This document shows positions 8,587 through 17,828 of a stretch of DNA of 64,000 nt, in pieces (position 1 is the stretch's first letter; each line of letters starts with the position of its first letter). This DNA is from CALMEH01 sp964548225 (GTDB lineage Bacteria; Acidobacteriota; Blastocatellia; Pyrinomonadales; Pyrinomonadaceae): positions 1 through 64,000 of the forward strand of contig CAZJQP010000007.1 of assembly GCA_964548225.1 (NCBI GenBank), read 5' to 3'. Position numbers and translations under genes: made by a program. The notes under the pieces were generated by a model. The model was not told the origin of the DNA. It made no database searches and saw only the letters and a list, made by a program, of their open reading frames with translations.

Positions 8587-11500
8587 ATGAAAGCGGGAAA
8601 AATTAAGGTTATCGGATTGGTTTTGGGTTTGATGGTTTTCGGCGGCGGGGTTTTGGAAACGCGGGCGCAGATTCCGGCGGATGTGGCGATTATGCAGAAT
8701 CTGCGCGACAATCACGGGTTCGGGGCGGCTTTCGGGTGGTCAACGACGACCAATCCCTGCACAGCTAATCAGAATTGGGCGGGTGTTTCGTGCCGCCAAC
8801 AACGCGTGTCAAGCATCTCAATCGGCTGCGGCAGCACTCCGCTGCCCGCGCCGTTTCCGGGAACCGAAATTGCCGGGCTGACGGCGTTAGATAATTTGGA
8901 ATTACGCGAATGTTATATGAATCATCAGCCGGCAAGCAATCTCGCCGCGCTCGACACGATGACGCAGTTGGTAAAAATTCGGCTTGATTCAAATCCCGGC
9001 ATCACGGGAAATTTGAGCGATGTGTTTCCGCAGGGCTTGAATCCGACGCGGTTTCCCGCTCTTAATGTTATTCACGTCCAACAAACTCCGCTCGGCGGAC
9101 AGATTCCGGCGGGCTTGACGCAGTTTGGCAACGCGCCATCATTCTATCTTTTTCAAGCGCGTTTCAGCGGAACTCTGCCCGCGACGGGCAATCCGTCAAT
9201 GTTTGAACTGTGGATTAACGGCAACGCGCTCGAAGGCGTTTTGCCCGATTACATCCGCAACGCTTCCGGCTCTGTCAAACTCGGCTATAACAAATTTGAT
9301 GTCGTCAATACGCCGCCGGGCGCGATTGACACGATTGATCCGGGTTGGCGTGACACTCAAACCGTGCCGCCGACCAATGTGCAGATCGCGCAGACGGGCG
9401 CGGGAACGGCGACGCTCGCATGGACACCGATTGCTTACACGGCGCACGGCGGTTATTATGAGGTTCTCTCGTCGCAGACTCCGGGCGGAGCTTACGTTTC
9501 ACGCGGCACGACCGCCGATTCGGGCGGCAAAACGGCGACCGGATTGACCGTTTCGGGGTTGCCCGCCGGAACGAATTATTTCGTCGTCCGCACCTTCACG
9601 CCCGCGCACACGAGAGAAACGGCAAGTTGTCCTGCCAACAGTGGAGGTTCTATAAACTATTCAACTACCGTTATCAACACTTGTGCCGGCGGACAATTCG
9701 TGTTTGCCCCGAACAACCCGAACGATTTGACGAGCGTGAACAGCGCGGAGACGAGCGCGAACATTCCGTCGCCGCTCACGGTAACGAAAACCGCCGACAC
9801 CAACGACGGCGTGTGCGATGCCGATTGCAGCCTGCGCGAAGCAATCGCGGCGGCAAACGGAACAAGCGCGAACGACCAGATAATCTTTGCGATTTCGCCG
9901 ACCGACCCGAACTGTCCGAACGGCGTTTGCACGATAACTCTGGGGAGCGGACAACTGACGATTAACAGCGCGGCAACAGCCGGAACGCTCTGGATTTTCA
10001 ATGCGACGGGCGCGGCGAATCTGCGCGTGTCGGGCAACAACCAAAGCCGCGTTTTCGATGTTGCGAGCGGCGCGAATTTAACTCTGAACGGCTTGACCGT
10101 CACGGGCGGAAGGAGATCAAATGCCGGCGGCGGCGGCATTTTCAATGCCGGCATTTTGAATGTGGTCAACTCGGCGGTCAGCGGCAATAGCGTGAACGAC
10201 GGCAGCAGCGGCGGCGGCATTTTTAGTTCCGGTTCGCTGACGTTGACGAACTCTACTGTCAGCGGCAATTCGGCTTCGTTCGGCGGCGGCATTTGGATTT
10301 CCGGCACGGCGACCGTGACGAATTCCACCATCAGCGGCAATTCTGCTACAGGCGGCGAAGGCGGCGGCATTTTGAGTTACGGCACGACGACCGTGACGAA
10401 TTCCACTGTCAGCGGCAATTCGGCTTCGTTCGGCGGCGGCGTTAATTCCCACATCTCCGGCTCAGTTAATCTGCTCAACACCATCGTTGCCGGAAACTCC
10501 GCAAGTAATAGTCCTGATTTCTTCGGCACACTCAATTCGCTCGGCAACAACCTCATCGGCAACACCCAATTCACAACCATCACGGGCAACACGGCGAACA
10601 ACATCTTGAATCAACCGGCGCAACTCGCCCCGCTCGGATTTTACGGCGGCACGACGCAGACACACGCTTTGACCGCCAATTCTCCGGCTGTGGGTGCCGG
10701 AAGCAATTCCGAAATCCAGACGGTTACGCCGCCCGCGAGCGGAACTTTCCGATTGGTCTTCAACGGTCACTTCGCCGACCTCGCCTTTGACGCTTCACCC
10801 GCCGCCGTCCAAGCGGCTCTCGTCGGAAACAGTCTGACAAGGGGCACGGGCGCAGGCAACATTTCGGTCAGCAAACCCGGAGCAAGCTACATCATCGCTT
10901 TTCAAGGCGCGCTCGCCGACACCAACCTGCCGCCGATCACCGACACCAACGCCACCGTCCAAACGCTCGTTGACGGCAACACCACGCCTGTCAGCGACCA
11001 ACGCGGCGCATCGAGAGTCAGCACGTTGGACATTGGCGCGTTTGAACTCAACAACTCCACAAACGGCGGCATATTCGTCGCCGATTTGCCGAACGGAACG
11101 CAAAACGTCGGCTACAATTACACGCTTGTTCCAAACAACGGCGCATTTACTTATTCGATAACGGGCGGCGCATTGCCGAACGGCGTGAATTTGACTACAA
11201 ATGTCGCGCCGAATGCGATTGTCGCGCTTGCGGGAACGCCAATGCAAACCGGAGTTTTCGATTTTCAAATCACCGCTTCGGACGGCACGAATACGAATGT
11301 TACGAATTACCGCTTAAACATCTTCGCGCCGACCGCCGCCGGAGTTTCAATCGGCGGGCGCGTCTCGGCTTCGGACGGACGCGGCGTTCGTAATGCGATT
11401 GTCGTAATAACTCTATCGAACGGTGAAACAATCCAAACACGCACGGGAACATTCGGCTATTACCGCTTCGACGACATCGAGGTCGGGCAAACGGCTGTCG

Positions 11501-11601
11501 TTTCAGTTGTTTCAAAACGTTTCACGTTCGCGCCGCAAATCGTCAATATTAGTGAAGATATTGCGGAATTGAATTTTACCGTGCAACAGTTCGGTGAATA
11601 A
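8587..11601 (+). CDS. Secreted mosaic protein: LRR-like, FnIII, CSLREA, beta-helix, Ig-like, regulatory domain
   Basis: A 1004-residue exoprotein with a signal peptide (about 1-27) and a clear ribosome site (AGAGGTGA). In order: an LRRNT-like cap and leucine-rich repeats (about 30-250, with CTANQNWAGVSC and TALDNLELREC); an FnIII-like domain (about 260-345); a CSLREA domain (about 397-425, DADCSLREAIAAANG); a right-handed beta-helix of NSTVSGNSA-type repeats (about 480-650); an Ig-like domain (about 825-905); and a C-terminal carboxypeptidase-regulatory-like domain (about 925-1004). The last is shared with two other exoproteins in the window. It is probably surface anchored or secreted and adhesive; no catalytic residues are evident. 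It is divergent from the sigma/kinase pair. Confidence 0.85.
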   Translation: MKAGKIKVIGLVLGLMVFGGGVLETRAQIPADVAIMQNLRDNHGFGAAFGWSTTTNPCTANQNWAGVSCRQQRVSSISIGCGSTPLPAPFPGTEIAGLTALDNLELRECYMNHQPASNLAALDTMTQLVKIRLDSNPGITGNLSDVFPQGLNPTRFPALNVIHVQQTPLGGQIPAGLTQFGNAPSFYLFQARFSGTLPATGNPSMFELWINGNALEGVLPDYIRNASGSVKLGYNKFDVVNTPPGAIDTIDPGWRDTQTVPPTNVQIAQTGAGTATLAWTPIAYTAHGGYYEVLSSQTPGGAYVSRGTTADSGGKTATGLTVSGLPAGTNYFVVRTFTPAHTRETASCPANSGGSINYSTTVINTCAGGQFVFAPNNPNDLTSVNSAETSANIPSPLTVTKTADTNDGVCDADCSLREAIAAANGTSANDQIIFAISPTDPNCPNGVCTITLGSGQLTINSAATAGTLWIFNATGAANLRVSGNNQSRVFDVASGANLTLNGLTVTGGRRSNAGGGGIFNAGILNVVNSAVSGNSVNDGSSGGGIFSSGSLTLTNSTVSGNSASFGGGIWISGTATVTNSTISGNSATGGEGGGILSYGTTTVTNSTVSGNSASFGGGVNSHISGSVNLLNTIVAGNSASNSPDFFGTLNSLGNNLIGNTQFTTITGNTANNILNQPAQLAPLGFYGGTTQTHALTANSPAVGAGSNSEIQTVTPPASGTFRLVFNGHFADLAFDASPAAVQAALVGNSLTRGTGAGNISVSKPGASYIIAFQGALADTNLPPITDTNATVQTLVDGNTTPVSDQRGASRVSTLDIGAFELNNSTNGGIFVADLPNGTQNVGYNYTLVPNNGAFTYSITGGALPNGVNLTTNVAPNAIVALAGTPMQTGVFDFQITASDGTNTNVTNYRLNIFAPTAAGVSIGGRVSASDGRGVRNAIVVITLSNGETIQTRTGTFGYYRFDDIEVGQTAVVSVVSKRFTFAPQIVNISEDIAELNFTVQQFGE

Positions 11602-11609
11602 TTTACTAA

Positions 11610-11655
11610 CGAGAAGCGGTTCGATGTTTTTTTGAGCCAACCGCTTCTCGCTTTC
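11610..11655. terminator. Hairpin between convergent genes
   Basis: Perfect 12-bp stem (CGAGAAGCGGTT / AACCGCTTCTCG) with a T-rich loop. U-runs after the stem are short, so efficiency is uncertain. Confidence 0.55.
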
Positions 11656-11681
11656 CACTTTGCCGGATTTTCAGTTTTTGC

Positions 11682-14534
11682 TTATTCGAGGGTTGCCAGC
11701 CAGAGATTTGTTTCTTTTTTTTCCATGGAAAAATAAACAAAACGGTTGTCAGGTGAAACCGTGATGCCTTGCAGACTTACATTTTGGGGTAAAGTCAACA
11801 GTTCTTTAGTCTTGGAAGTTTGCGTGTCGTGCAGAAAAATTTTATTTTTGTCAAAAAAAATTATGCGGCGGTTATCGTTTAACCAAATCGGCGAATCTCC
11901 GTAATCGGCGATTTTTTGATACTTCTGCGAAGAGAAGGAATATGTGTAAATGCCGAAAATGTTTTTTGTTCTGCCTGATACCAACAATCCTAATTTCTCA
12001 CCATCGGGCGACCAATGATACGCCATCAGCCAATAATCAGGAGAAGAAATTGCCGCCAAAGATGCGGGAGTTTGCTCGGTCAACGGTTTGGAAGCGTCAA
12101 AAATGCGGGCTTCTTTATCGCTGACGTTTTGGAGAATTTTTGTGCCGTCGGGTGACCAAAAGGCGAGCAATCCGGCAGGTTCGGTGTTGAAGGTCATTTG
12201 CGTTAAATTACTGCCGTCCGTGTTGATTGTCCACGCTTCGTATTTGCCCGAACGCTCGGAATAAAACATCAGTTTTTTGCCGTCGGGCGAGAAACGCGCC
12301 GCACGGTCTTTGGCAAGGTCGTCGGTTAATTGGCGCAGATTGCTTCCGTCGCGGCGCATCAGAAAAAGGTCTTCTTGTTTATCTTTTATCGCGTCGAAAA
12401 CAATCCATTCACCGTCGGGAGAAACCGAAGGATTGCGGTCAAATCTGCCGCCGCGTGTGATTTCTTTGAGATTTGCGTCGAGAGTTTCGCTTTTTGAATT
12501 AAATTCGGCTTGGATGATATTCGATGAATTCGTCGTTTGAACATATCCGAGCGTTTTACCGTTTTTGGTAAAAGTCAGATGACTGCTGTAAAGCGAAGGC
12601 GTGGTAAAAGGTTCGGGATTGCCGAGCGTCTTGCCCGTTTTTTCGTCCAAGGCAACTCGCCAAAAATTCATACTGCCGCCGCGATTCGAGGCAAAATAGA
12701 GATATTTTCCGTCAGGCGACCAAACCGGACTCCAATCAAGCGCGACATCATTTGTAACAAAAACAGCTTCGCCGCCTGACGCTGAAACGGTTTTTATATC
12801 GCGGATTGCGCCTGAACTCAATGACCAAAAAGCAATGCGTTCGCCTGAAGGCGACCAACTCGGCTGATAAGCGTCGCCGCCGTAAATTTCGCGTTTTTCG
12901 CCACTTGCCAAATTCAAAATCAAAATTCCACCGCTGGTTAAATTGATAGTCGTTGGATCCTCAAAATACGAATTGCAAAAAACGATTTGCTTGCTGTCGG
13001 GCGACCACGACGGATAAAACCCCGCATCGGAAACTTTGCGGATATTTTCGCCTGTTGCGCCCATCACGAAAATTCCGCCGCCGTCGCGGTCAGAGCGGAA
13101 AGCGATTTGTTCACCGTCGGGCGAATAAACGGCTTGAAAATCATCGGCGAGCGAATCCTTCGTTAAATTTATCGCGTTTGCACCGCCGACTCTTTGGAAA
13201 TAAATATCCCAATTTCCAGTCTGACGGCTTGAAAAAAGCAAGGTTTTCCCGTCGGGCGAAAGACTCGGAAGCATTGCATCGCCGCTATTTGTGAACTGCG
13301 TAAAATTGAAGTTTTTGACAGCATCTTGCGCGGGCGTTGCGAAGTTTCCGGCGAAAAAAACGTAATAAAACACCGCCGCCGCCAGCAGAATCAAAACAGC
13401 GGATACGGCATAAATCATTTTTTTGGAAAACCGTTTCGATTTTGTTGTTTGAAAAGAAAAACCGCTCGAAAATCTTTCGCTTGAACCGCTTTGCAAAGTC
13501 TTCAAATCGTTTCGCAAATCGGCGGCGGTTTGATAGCGTTCGGCGCGTTTTTTCGCTAGCATTCGGCTAACGATGAAATCAAATTCCTGCGGAATTCGTG
13601 GGTTGATTTCACGCGGCGACGGCGGCATTTCATTGAGCGTCGCATTATAAACTGCCGCATCGCTGTTGCCTTTGAAAGGTTGTGTTCCGGTGAGCATTTC
13701 GTAAAATACCACGCCGAAGCTGAAAATGTCGCTTCGTGCATCCAATCGTTCGCCGAGAGCCTGTTCGGGCGACATATACGCCACCGTTCCCATCACCATT
13801 CCCGATTTTGTTTGTAGTTTTTGCGTTTCGGCTTCCGAATCGGTTTGTGCCGTCAACTTTGCAAGTCCGAAATCGAGGACTTTCACAATTCCGTCGCGCC
13901 GAAGCATCACATTGGCGGGCTTGATGTCGCGGTGAATAATGCCGACGGAATGTGCCGCTTCGAGTGCCGAAGCGATTTGCAGAGCAATATCGAGTGCATC
14001 TTTAAAATCGGGCGCACCGCTTTTTATCAGCCGTTCGCGCAAGGTTTCGCCTTCAATGTATTCGGTAACGATAAAAGTTTGATTTTTGAATTTTTCGATG
14101 CCGTAAATCGTGATGATATTCGGATGATTGAGTGCAGAAGCGGCGCGGGCTTCGCGCTCGAAACGCTCTTTTCGTTGGGCATCGGAAGAAAACTGCGCGG
14201 GCAAAAGTTTAAGTGCGACTTTCCGCCCTAATTTTACGTCTTCCGCCAGAAAAACCTCGCCCATTCCGCCTGCGCCCAAAACATCTAAAACGCGATAATG
14301 ACTCAAAGTTTTCCCGACCGGAGTTTCGTTTTTGGCAAACATCGCCGCGGCAATGTCTTCGGGCGGCGATTCGATAAAATCTTCCGCATCTTCATCAAAT
14401 TCAAGCAAAGATTCGACTTCACGGCGCAAATCCGCATCATCGCCGCAAATTTCCGCCAGAAATCCGGCGCGTTCCGCAAGCGGTTTCTCCAAAGCGGCGT
14501 GATAGATTTCTTCGATTTTTGCTAAATCGCTCAC
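11682..14534 (-). CDS. Membrane Ser/Thr protein kinase with WD40-like beta-propeller sensor
   Basis: A 950-residue Hanks-type kinase whose first 360 residues are closely paralogous to the kinase at 5111-7750: glycine loop GAGGMGEVF (88-96), K109, HRDIKPAN (201-208), DFG (221-223), MSPEQ. One membrane segment (about 372-395, rich in A/L/I/V) is followed by an extracytoplasmic propeller of PD40/TolB-type repeats (SPDGKTLLFSS, SPDSKQIVFC and similar, about 420-945). The activation loop lacks the repeat-coded insertion seen in its paralog. Its ECF sigma gene lies directly upstream on the same strand. It probably senses an envelope signal and phosphorylates that sigma factor. Confidence 0.92.
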   Translation of the reverse strand: MSDLAKIEEIYHAALEKPLAERAGFLAEICGDDADLRREVESLLEFDEDAEDFIESPPEDIAAAMFAKNETPVGKTLSHYRVLDVLGAGGMGEVFLAEDVKLGRKVALKLLPAQFSSDAQRKERFEREARAASALNHPNIITIYGIEKFKNQTFIVTEYIEGETLRERLIKSGAPDFKDALDIALQIASALEAAHSVGIIHRDIKPANVMLRRDGIVKVLDFGLAKLTAQTDSEAETQKLQTKSGMVMGTVAYMSPEQALGERLDARSDIFSFGVVFYEMLTGTQPFKGNSDAAVYNATLNEMPPSPREINPRIPQEFDFIVSRMLAKKRAERYQTAADLRNDLKTLQSGSSERFSSGFSFQTTKSKRFSKKMIYAVSAVLILLAAAVFYYVFFAGNFATPAQDAVKNFNFTQFTNSGDAMLPSLSPDGKTLLFSSRQTGNWDIYFQRVGGANAINLTKDSLADDFQAVYSPDGEQIAFRSDRDGGGIFVMGATGENIRKVSDAGFYPSWSPDSKQIVFCNSYFEDPTTINLTSGGILILNLASGEKREIYGGDAYQPSWSPSGERIAFWSLSSGAIRDIKTVSASGGEAVFVTNDVALDWSPVWSPDGKYLYFASNRGGSMNFWRVALDEKTGKTLGNPEPFTTPSLYSSHLTFTKNGKTLGYVQTTNSSNIIQAEFNSKSETLDANLKEITRGGRFDRNPSVSPDGEWIVFDAIKDKQEDLFLMRRDGSNLRQLTDDLAKDRAARFSPDGKKLMFYSERSGKYEAWTINTDGSNLTQMTFNTEPAGLLAFWSPDGTKILQNVSDKEARIFDASKPLTEQTPASLAAISSPDYWLMAYHWSPDGEKLGLLVSGRTKNIFGIYTYSFSSQKYQKIADYGDSPIWLNDNRRIIFFDKNKIFLHDTQTSKTKELLTLPQNVSLQGITVSPDNRFVYFSMEKKETNLWLATLE

Positions 14535-14550
14535 AAATTTACAGGGATTT

Positions 14551-14607
14551 TACCACACAGATACAGAAACACAGAGAAAATCAAAAAAAACTTTGTGTCT
14601 CTGTGGT
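14551..14607. repeat. Imperfect hairpin at second sigma/kinase junction
   Basis: ACCACACAGATACAGAAACA on the left pairs imperfectly with CTTTGTGTCTCTGTGGT on the right, within the 84-base gap between sigma gene and kinase. The position matches that of the hairpin at 7759-7827, but the sequence differs. Confidence 0.6.
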
Positions 14608-14618
14608 GAAAAATTCTT

Positions 14619-15188
14619 CTATTGATTCGACAATTCCCTTAACAACCAAGTTTTCGCAAACCGCCAATCACGCATCACGGTTTCGCGGGAAATTTCCAAA
14701 ATTTCCGCCGTTTCTTCAACGCTCAAACCGCCGAAATAGCGTAATTCGACCACTTTTGCCTTGCGTTCGTCTTGGGTGAAAAGATTTTCCAGTGCGTCAT
14801 TGAGCGCGATGAGTTCCGAAGCGCGTTCCCCCGAAACGACTGCCGCATCTTCCAGCGAAATTTTCTGCATCGCGCCGCCACGCTTTTCCGTCTGATGCGA
14901 ACGGGCGTAGTCAACCAAAATATGTCGCATTGCGCTTGAAGCAACGGCAAAAAAATGTGTCCGATTAGCAAAATGCTTATCTTTATTGTCGGCAAGTTTC
15001 AAATACGCTTCGTGAATCAGTGCGGTCGTCTGCAAAGTGTGTCCCGAAGGTTGGCTGTTCATATAACGCTTCGCCATCCGATGCAGTTCATCATAAACCA
15101 ACGGCATCAATTCAGCCAAAGCCTCGCCGTCGCCGCCACTCCAAGCGTCAAGCAACTTTGTAACATCTTTGTCGCGGAAATTTGCCAT
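14619..15188 (-). CDS. ECF sigma factor of the kinase-linked type (second copy)
   Basis: A 189-residue paralog of the sigma factor at 7833-8402, equal in length and nearly identical over WSGGD, LMPLVYDELHRMAKRYMN and the region 4 helices. It too has QTTALIHEAYLKL in place of the acidic DAED stretch, with threonines 51, 54 and 55, so control by the kinase encoded downstream is likely. Divergence is greatest at the N-terminus and in the linker (about 100-130). The two sigma/kinase pairs probably arose by duplication and then acquired different sensors. Confidence 0.9.
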   Translation of the reverse strand: MANFRDKDVTKLLDAWSGGDGEALAELMPLVYDELHRMAKRYMNSQPSGHTLQTTALIHEAYLKLADNKDKHFANRTHFFAVASSAMRHILVDYARSHQTEKRGGAMQKISLEDAAVVSGERASELIALNDALENLFTQDERKAKVVELRYFGGLSVEETAEILEISRETVMRDWRFAKTWLLRELSNQ

Positions 15189-15532
15189 TGCCTTAAATTT
15201 TCAGGGATTTATCGAGTTGCCTTTGATTCTTATTAAATACCAAATAAACTGTAAATTCAATTTTTCGCCGGATTATTTTGATTATGTAAAACTTTACAGC
15301 CGATTGGAACTCAAGCGTTTCAGCCATTTCAAAATGATTTCAATTTGCCCCGCAAGTTATAACACTCAATAAAAAATGTTACGGGTTTGGATTTAAGGCA
15401 GAGCTTTAAAAAGTAATCTGCCAAGGCTGATTGAACAGCTGATTTTTGGTGCAGACGAATGGAAAGATTTGCGAAAATCTGCGAGAAATAAATTCTTTCT
15501 ATCGCAGATTTTCGCAGATAAATTTTCAAAAA
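15189..15532. other. Gene-free stretch with one strong hairpin
   Basis: 344 bases upstream of the second sigma gene and downstream of the SnoaL-like gene. It should hold the sigma gene promoter. The only clear structure is a hairpin at 15468-15519 with a perfect 14-bp stem (GCGAAAATCTGCGA, 15471-15484, with its complement at 15502-15515). No U-run follows on either strand, so it is not a typical terminator. Confidence 0.5.
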
Positions 15533-16381
15533 CTATTTTTGGGGCATCGGTAAAAACAAATCGAAGACAATTTGCCATTTTCCGCCGCGAAGTTTCCAGA
15601 TTTGGACGAAATTTCCGGTTTCATATTGCTTTCCACTTTTGTCCAAAGCCGTGTAAATGTTTGAAATATAAGCCATATCTGCCGCTTCGGTAAAAACGGT
15701 TCGTTTGTTAAATGTCAAATAGCCTTTTTGATTTTTCACTTCGTCTAAAACGGCTTTTTTGCCGACAACGGGCATTTTTCCTTCGCGCAAAATCCGTGCG
15801 TCTTCGGCGAGAAATGCTTTATAGGCTTTACTTGCGCCTTGTTTAGTTGCGGTTTCAAAAAAACCTGTGGCAACATCGGCGGCAGAACTCTTTTGCGCGT
15901 TCAATTCCTTGCCCGAATCGCTCGGTGAAGTCCATTTTGTTTCGGTATTTGCTTCCGTGTGCGAAATTCCTATATCCAAAACAGCGAGATAATTTCCGTT
16001 CGGCTGACGCATCCAGACGGTTGCATATTCGCCGTAAATCGCGTTTTTGTCGTCTTTACCGCTTGCGCGATACGCTGAATTTCCGAGCGAATAAGCCAAT
16101 GCGCCGTTTGACGAAACATCAATAAACGTCGGATTCCAAGTGATAAACGCCGGAGATTTCGGAATCGAACGCCAAAATTCACGGCAATTTGTCGGCTCGC
16201 CCGTGAAAAAACAAACGCCGTCGGGCGCAGAAAATTCGATAAACGCTTGATTCACGCCGCGTTCGGCGACGGCTCTTTCAAACGCTTTTTCCGTGTCGTA
16301 AATCTTCTGCAAATTGTTTTGTGCAAAGACATTCGCGCTCACAAAAATCGTCAAAAACAGAGTTAATAAATTTTTCATCAC
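15533..16381 (-). CDS. Secreted tandem SnoaL/DUF4440-like (NTF2 fold) protein
   Basis: A 282-residue product with a signal peptide (KNLLTLFLTIFVSANVFA, cleaved before Q21). Two NTF2-like domains follow: about 25-140 (TEKAFERAVAERGVNQAFIEF, YATVWMRQPNGNYLAVLDIG) and 165-280 (FFETATKQGASKAYKAFLAED, FVQIWKLRGGKWQIVFD). Each ends with the W-x-x-x-x-G-x-W/Y strand typical of DUF4440. Such domains bind small ligands or serve as enzymes; no catalytic residues can be assigned. The gene is divergent from the next one. Confidence 0.7.
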   Translation of the reverse strand: MMKNLLTLFLTIFVSANVFAQNNLQKIYDTEKAFERAVAERGVNQAFIEFSAPDGVCFFTGEPTNCREFWRSIPKSPAFITWNPTFIDVSSNGALAYSLGNSAYRASGKDDKNAIYGEYATVWMRQPNGNYLAVLDIGISHTEANTETKWTSPSDSGKELNAQKSSAADVATGFFETATKQGASKAYKAFLAEDARILREGKMPVVGKKAVLDEVKNQKGYLTFNKRTVFTEAADMAYISNIYTALDKSGKQYETGNFVQIWKLRGGKWQIVFDLFLPMPQK

Positions 16382-16500
16382 GAAAGTATTTTACACAATT
16401 CCGAAAATTAGTCATCATCTTCTTAAAGCAAAATTTGGCGAAAGCGTGGTCAATATTAAGTAAGAATAAATTAAAACTAAAAAGGAAAAATAGAAATTTT

Positions 16501-17316
16501 ATGCGAAAAGTATTACCGATTTTATGTTTATTGATTTTCACTTTAAGCGTTTCCGCACAGGAAACGATTGTGCCGATAGTTCACAACATTACGTTGTTGG
16601 GCGGCACACAGAACGGCAAATGGATAACGGCGGAAAAAACGGCGGAAAGCCTCAAAGACAAAACCGAATTTAATATCATCAATTTTAACGGTGTCGAAAA
16701 AGACAAAGTTTTCGGGACAAAAGGCGAAAGGCAAGGAGCTTGCCTCGAAAATCCGGTGATAAAATTGCCGGAAACGGAAATGGACAATCCTGACGAGAAC
16801 GTGAGATTTGCGCTCGGCGCAAACGCCAAATGGAATCCTTTGCCGCGCATTCCGCAGGCAATCAGTTTGACGGATAAAACTTATACCAAAGCAGTTTCCG
16901 ACTTTCTCAAAACCAAAGGCATTGCCAAAACCAACATTGTCATCACTCAAATTTATCGGATTGACCTCGAAGGCGACGGGCAAGACGAAGTTATTATCGC
17001 CGGAAATTATTACAAAAAAGGAATGAGCGAAGAACAAAGCGTGGGCGATTATTCATTTGTTTTGCTGAGGAAAATCGTCAAAGGCAAAACACAGAATATT
17101 TTAATGGGCGGCGAGTTTTTTACTGCTAAACTTGTAAAAAGCCGTGATTTCGATCCGCCGAATATGCGTGAGATTTCCGCAATCGCCGACCTTAACGGCG
17201 ACGGCAAAATGGAATTTGTGCTGTGGGATATTTATTACGAAGGCAATCGCACCGCAGTTTTTGAGATGAAAAACGGCAAGCCGGTGAAAGTGTTGGAATC
17301 GGAATGTTATGTTTGA
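16501..17316 (+). CDS. Secreted protein of unknown function with FG-GAP-like end
   Basis: The start is placed at 16501 because MRKVLPILCLLIFTLSVSAQ is a clean signal peptide; an upstream in-frame ATG at 16321 would bury it behind 60 basic residues inside the divergent gene. The mature protein (about 250 residues) has two calcium-loop-like motifs, DLEGDGQDEVIIAG and DLNGDGKMEFVLWD, as in FG-GAP/VCBS repeats. It is followed closely by a membrane-protein gene and a lipoprotein gene, apparently in one unit. The function is unknown. Confidence 0.6.
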   Translation: MRKVLPILCLLIFTLSVSAQETIVPIVHNITLLGGTQNGKWITAEKTAESLKDKTEFNIINFNGVEKDKVFGTKGERQGACLENPVIKLPETEMDNPDENVRFALGANAKWNPLPRIPQAISLTDKTYTKAVSDFLKTKGIAKTNIVITQIYRIDLEGDGQDEVIIAGNYYKKGMSEEQSVGDYSFVLLRKIVKGKTQNILMGGEFFTAKLVKSRDFDPPNMREISAIADLNGDGKMEFVLWDIYYEGNRTAVFEMKNGKPVKVLESECYV

Positions 17317-17327
17317 GAATAAAAAAT

Positions 17328-17792
17328 ATGGAAAGATTCAGACAATTTATTGCCGGACTCAGTTCAACCAAACGCATTGCGCTGTTGTCGTTTCTTTGCT
17401 TGACGCTTCAAGCCGTGCTGTTTTTTTTGAGTTTGATTGTTTGTCTGTCCTTAATTCAACCGAATTCTCCAACGATGTTTGAAGAAAATACGGCGAACAG
17501 TTTTAGCCGATTTATGTTTCTGATTGTGCCGCTCATTTTCTTTTTCTCGGCGGTGGTGAGTTCTTTTTCAATTTTTTCGATGATGACACCCAAGAGTTTT
17601 CGGCGGAAATTGATTTTTCCGGCTTTTATGGTCGGATTGATTCAAATCGTGTCGCTCTTTTTTTCCGTAGCTTTGGCATTTATCATTTTAATTTACGGAT
17701 TGCCCTTTATTTTTGCCGTTGTGCCGATTTGTCTTTTTATCATCATTTCGGTAATTGTCGGAAATAATTTAGCCTTTAAACATTTCAAATGA
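17328..17792 (+). CDS. Small integral membrane protein, unknown
   Basis: About 154 residues with four predicted hydrophobic helices (near FLCLTLQAVLFFLSLIVCL, FMFLIVPLIFFFSAVV, VGLIQIVSLFFSVALAF and FAVVPICLFIIISVIV). The ATG at 17328 is preferred: an in-frame ATG at 17304 overlaps the end of the preceding gene and adds MLCLRIKN. It sits 11 bases after the upstream stop and 36 before the next gene, so co-transcription is likely. No family recognised. Confidence 0.55.
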   Translation: MERFRQFIAGLSSTKRIALLSFLCLTLQAVLFFLSLIVCLSLIQPNSPTMFEENTANSFSRFMFLIVPLIFFFSAVVSSFSIFSMMTPKSFRRKLIFPAFMVGLIQIVSLFFSVALAFIILIYGLPFIFAVVPICLFIIISVIVGNNLAFKHFK

Positions 17793-17828
17793 ATCGGAAT
17801 TTTATATGCAAAAATTGGCTGTAAATAT

